Shown: piece by piece, positions 62,338-64,000 of the stretch
How the letters are laid out: each line of letters opens with the position of its first letter
How positions within the stretch are numbered: the first letter of the stretch is position 1
Assembly (NCBI GenBank): GCA_009777245.1
Contig: WRMF01000004.1
Location: 1 to 64,000 of the forward strand
Origin: Betaproteobacteria bacterium
GTDB taxonomy: Bacteria > Pseudomonadota > Gammaproteobacteria > Burkholderiales > Rhodocyclaceae
Length of the DNA: 64,000 bases
Direction: 5' to 3'
Program-made: the position numbers and the translations under genes
The notes under the pieces: generated by a model
The model's database searches: none
The model's input: the letters and a program-made list of their open reading frames with translations, nothing else
Told to the model about the DNA's origin: nothing

Positions 62338-62724
62338 TTAGACATGCCTGATCGAATCGCCGTATTGGGCAACCAGAGGATCAACCGTCAACAGCGTAAT
62401 CCCTTCGCTCAAGGATTGCGCTACCAGGAGGCGATCGAACGGATCCTTGTGCAGCGGCGGCAACCCGGTCACAGCGACCGAATGGATGCCTGTCACCGGC
62501 AATTCAATGTAGCCGTTGTCAATCAGGGAGCGCCGGATGATACGCGCGTCCGCCCGAAAATCCTCGCGCCCAAGTCCTTGCTTTACGGCGATTTCCCACA
62601 GGCTGGCGGCGCTGAACAGTAATTCGTTCCCGGTATCCTCAATCAACGCCCGCGCAGGACGAGGCAAATTGTGAGGCTCGCCCAAAGCCCATAACAAGAG
62701 GCGGGTATCAAGAAGCAGCTTCAT
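62338..62724 (-). CDS. vapC: VapC-type PIN-domain toxin
   Basis: A 128-aa PIN RNase. It has LLLDTRLLLWAL at the start, SAASLWEIAVKQ with the second acidic residue, and PFDRLLVAQSL with the third, so the acidic active site appears intact. Members of this subfamily usually read DTH; here it is DTR. It overlaps the antitoxin gene by 4 nt, the standard order antitoxin-toxin. Confidence 0.88.
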   Translation of the reverse strand: MKLLLDTRLLLWALGEPHNLPRPARALIEDTGNELLFSAASLWEIAVKQGLGREDFRADARIIRRSLIDNGYIELPVTGIHSVAVTGLPPLHKDPFDRLLVAQSLSEGITLLTVDPLVAQYGDSIRHV

Positions 62725-62966
62725 GAGGCAAGCCCAAAAAACTGCCCGATTTCCGAGCCGCCCATCCGATCAAAATCGTCCGGCACGGAAATTTCTCCGG
62801 CAAGACACCCCAGACGCCGCGCCTGACTTTCAAGAGGCGCATCCAGAGGGACGACTTTAACCAGAGGTTTTGCCGCCTTGGCGATAATAAAGGGTTCGCC
62901 GTCAATAACCTGCTGGACAAGCCGGGAGAGATGCGTCTTGGCTTCGTGGATATTGATAATTTTCAT
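62721..62966 (-). CDS. Phd/YefM-family antitoxin
   Basis: An 81-aa protein starting MKIINIHEAKTHLSRLVQQV, the Phd/YefM DNA-binding fold, followed by EPFIIAKAAKPLVKVVPL and a C-terminal segment likely to wrap the toxin. A GGGAG site lies 8 nt before the ATG. It should neutralise the PIN toxin and autoregulate the pair. Confidence 0.88.
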   Translation of the reverse strand: MKIINIHEAKTHLSRLVQQVIDGEPFIIAKAAKPLVKVVPLDAPLESQARRLGCLAGEISVPDDFDRMGGSEIGQFFGLAS

Positions 62967-63262
62967 GGTTCGCTCCCGATAGACTAAGTTCCGCTAGACT
63001 GGTTCAGTTATTCGGTTTTGTCAAGTCGCTGTATGGGGTCACGCCTTTGGCGCTGCGGGTGGTTGTTGAGGAGGCATTGTATAGCCATTCCCGTAAATAA
63101 TAGGGAGCGTGTTGCGCCGGGAGTTTGTCGGATATATAACGCCCTGAACGAAACTGTGCTTGGCGCGTGTTCACATTCTGTTACATTTATTCACGATTCC
63201 TAACACTCATTCAAGCCGCCGGTCTCTATACTTGCCCTCGTCTTTTACATAAGGAGCGCATC

Positions 63263-64000
63263 ATGAAACCCATTAAATACGCGCTGGTCGGCGTTCTTGC
63301 GCTGATAACGGCGCTTTGGTCGCTGTCTGATACCATGTTTCCCGAACAGATAACCTGGTTTGCCTTGCGTAAGCCCATAGTGCAGTATTCCGGCATCATT
63401 GCCATTGTTGCGATGAGTCTGGCGATGATTTTGGCGACGCGCCCCGTCTGGCTGGAAAAGCCTTTGGACGGGTTGGACAAGATGTATCGCCTGCATAAGT
63501 GGCTTGGCATCACGGCTCTCTCAAGCGCGGTCGTTCATTGGTGGTTTGCCAAGGGCACGAAATGGATGGTGGGTTGGGGATGGCTGGCGCGCCCGGAGCG
63601 CGGCAAGCGCCCGGAAATTGATCCCGCTACCCTTGAAGGCTGGCTGATTACCCAGCGCCACCATGCGGAAATAATCGGCGAGTGGGCATTTTACGTCGCT
63701 GCGATTTTGCTCGTGCTGGCTCTCATCAAATGGTTTCCATATCATTGGTTTGCCAAGACGCATAAATGGCTGGCAGCCCTTTTCCTGGGTTTCGTCTTTC
63801 ACAGTTTCGTGCTGATGAATTTCTCGTACTGGACAGAGCCTGTCGGGATTGTGGTTGCGCTTTGCCTGATTGCGGGCACGGTTTCCGCCGTCCTCGTCCT
63901 GCTGGGCAAAGTCGGCAAGCAGCGAAAAGTCGCGGGCAAGGTCGCCGCGCTCAAACATTACCCGGAGGCGGCGACGCTGGAAGTTACCATCGAGCTTGAA
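63263..64000 (+). CDS. Ferric-reductase-like transmembrane protein, 3' end beyond window
   Basis: Open from the ATG at 63263 (AAGGAG upstream) to the window edge, 246 codons. About six membrane helices, starting MKPIKYALVGVLALITALWS, with helix-borne histidines (MYRLHKWLGI, AVVHWWFAK, RHHAEIIGEWAFY, KTHKWLAALFLGFVFHSFVL) that fit bis-heme ligation. The frame then passes into a soluble part starting RKVAGKVAALKHYPEAATLE, probably an FAD/ferredoxin-reductase-type domain. Likely a membrane-bound ferric or related reductase. Confidence 0.75.
   Translation, partial: MKPIKYALVGVLALITALWSLSDTMFPEQITWFALRKPIVQYSGIIAIVAMSLAMILATRPVWLEKPLDGLDKMYRLHKWLGITALSSAVVHWWFAKGTKWMVGWGWLARPERGKRPEIDPATLEGWLITQRHHAEIIGEWAFYVAAILLVLALIKWFPYHWFAKTHKWLAALFLGFVFHSFVLMNFSYWTEPVGIVVALCLIAGTVSAVLVLLGKVGKQRKVAGKVAALKHYPEAATLEVTIELE

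Overview
The window looks like a betaproteobacterial chromosome segment. The evidence is gene order: rplM-rpsI / DUF6776-bactofilin-erpA, tig-clpP-clpX ... lon-hupB-tRNA-Val, rpmH-rnpA-yidD-yidC and fliC-flaG-fliD. I cannot place it to genus. It is mostly core housekeeping DNA interrupted by accessory blocks and many small dispersed repeats.

Layout. 1-10.8 kb: the edge of an IS5-like element, aroK-aroB, an odd tRNA-Thr-like gene, a GGDEF protein, trhP, a secreted Cys-rich hypothetical, an AmiD-like lipoprotein, a DUF3617 protein, rplM-rpsI, then DUF6776, bactofilin and erpA. 11.1-30.3 kb: a 19-kb unidirectional gene cluster behind one promoter-like site, encoding a REC-GGDEF protein and five giant hybrid histidine kinases (954, 1191, 1516, 1439 and 978 aa). 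Three of these carry two periplasmic solute-binding domains each. 30.4-39.2 kb: tolC-thiC on the minus strand, then pgpA-pncC-sucA-sucB. 39.4-49.5 kb (minus strand): an M48/TerB protease, yidC-yidD-rnpA-rpmH, hrcA-hemH, tRNA-Val, hupB and lon. 50.0-52.6 kb: a small island splitting lon from clpX, with a DUF3289-like protein and two tandem membrane proteins. 52.7-58.9 kb: clpX, clpP, tig, slt and a divergent 5-formyl-THF cyclo-ligase. 59.1-64 kb: fliC, flaG, fliD, a Phd/VapC module and the start of a ferric-reductase-like membrane protein.

Most interesting. (1) The kinase cluster looks like an expanding, recombining receptor array. Sensor modules vary while the HisKA-HATPase-REC core is nearly repeated, and the fifth copy has lost its HPt domain through an apparent one-base frameshift plus a repeat junction. 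The only stand-alone output is the REC-GGDEF protein, so I infer a phosphorelay to cyclic-di-GMP. (2) The clpX-lon island has the architecture of a polymorphic toxin/immunity locus. A full putative effector is followed by an immunity candidate, a leftover effector 3' tail, a second immunity candidate, and a third tail cut off by a repeat. (3) A 42-bp hairpin repeat, also found upstream of pgpA, lies exactly codon-aligned inside sucA and would add 14 residues to the 2-oxoglutarate dehydrogenase E1 protein. (4) Several small palindromic repeat families sit at the junctions of these rearrangements.
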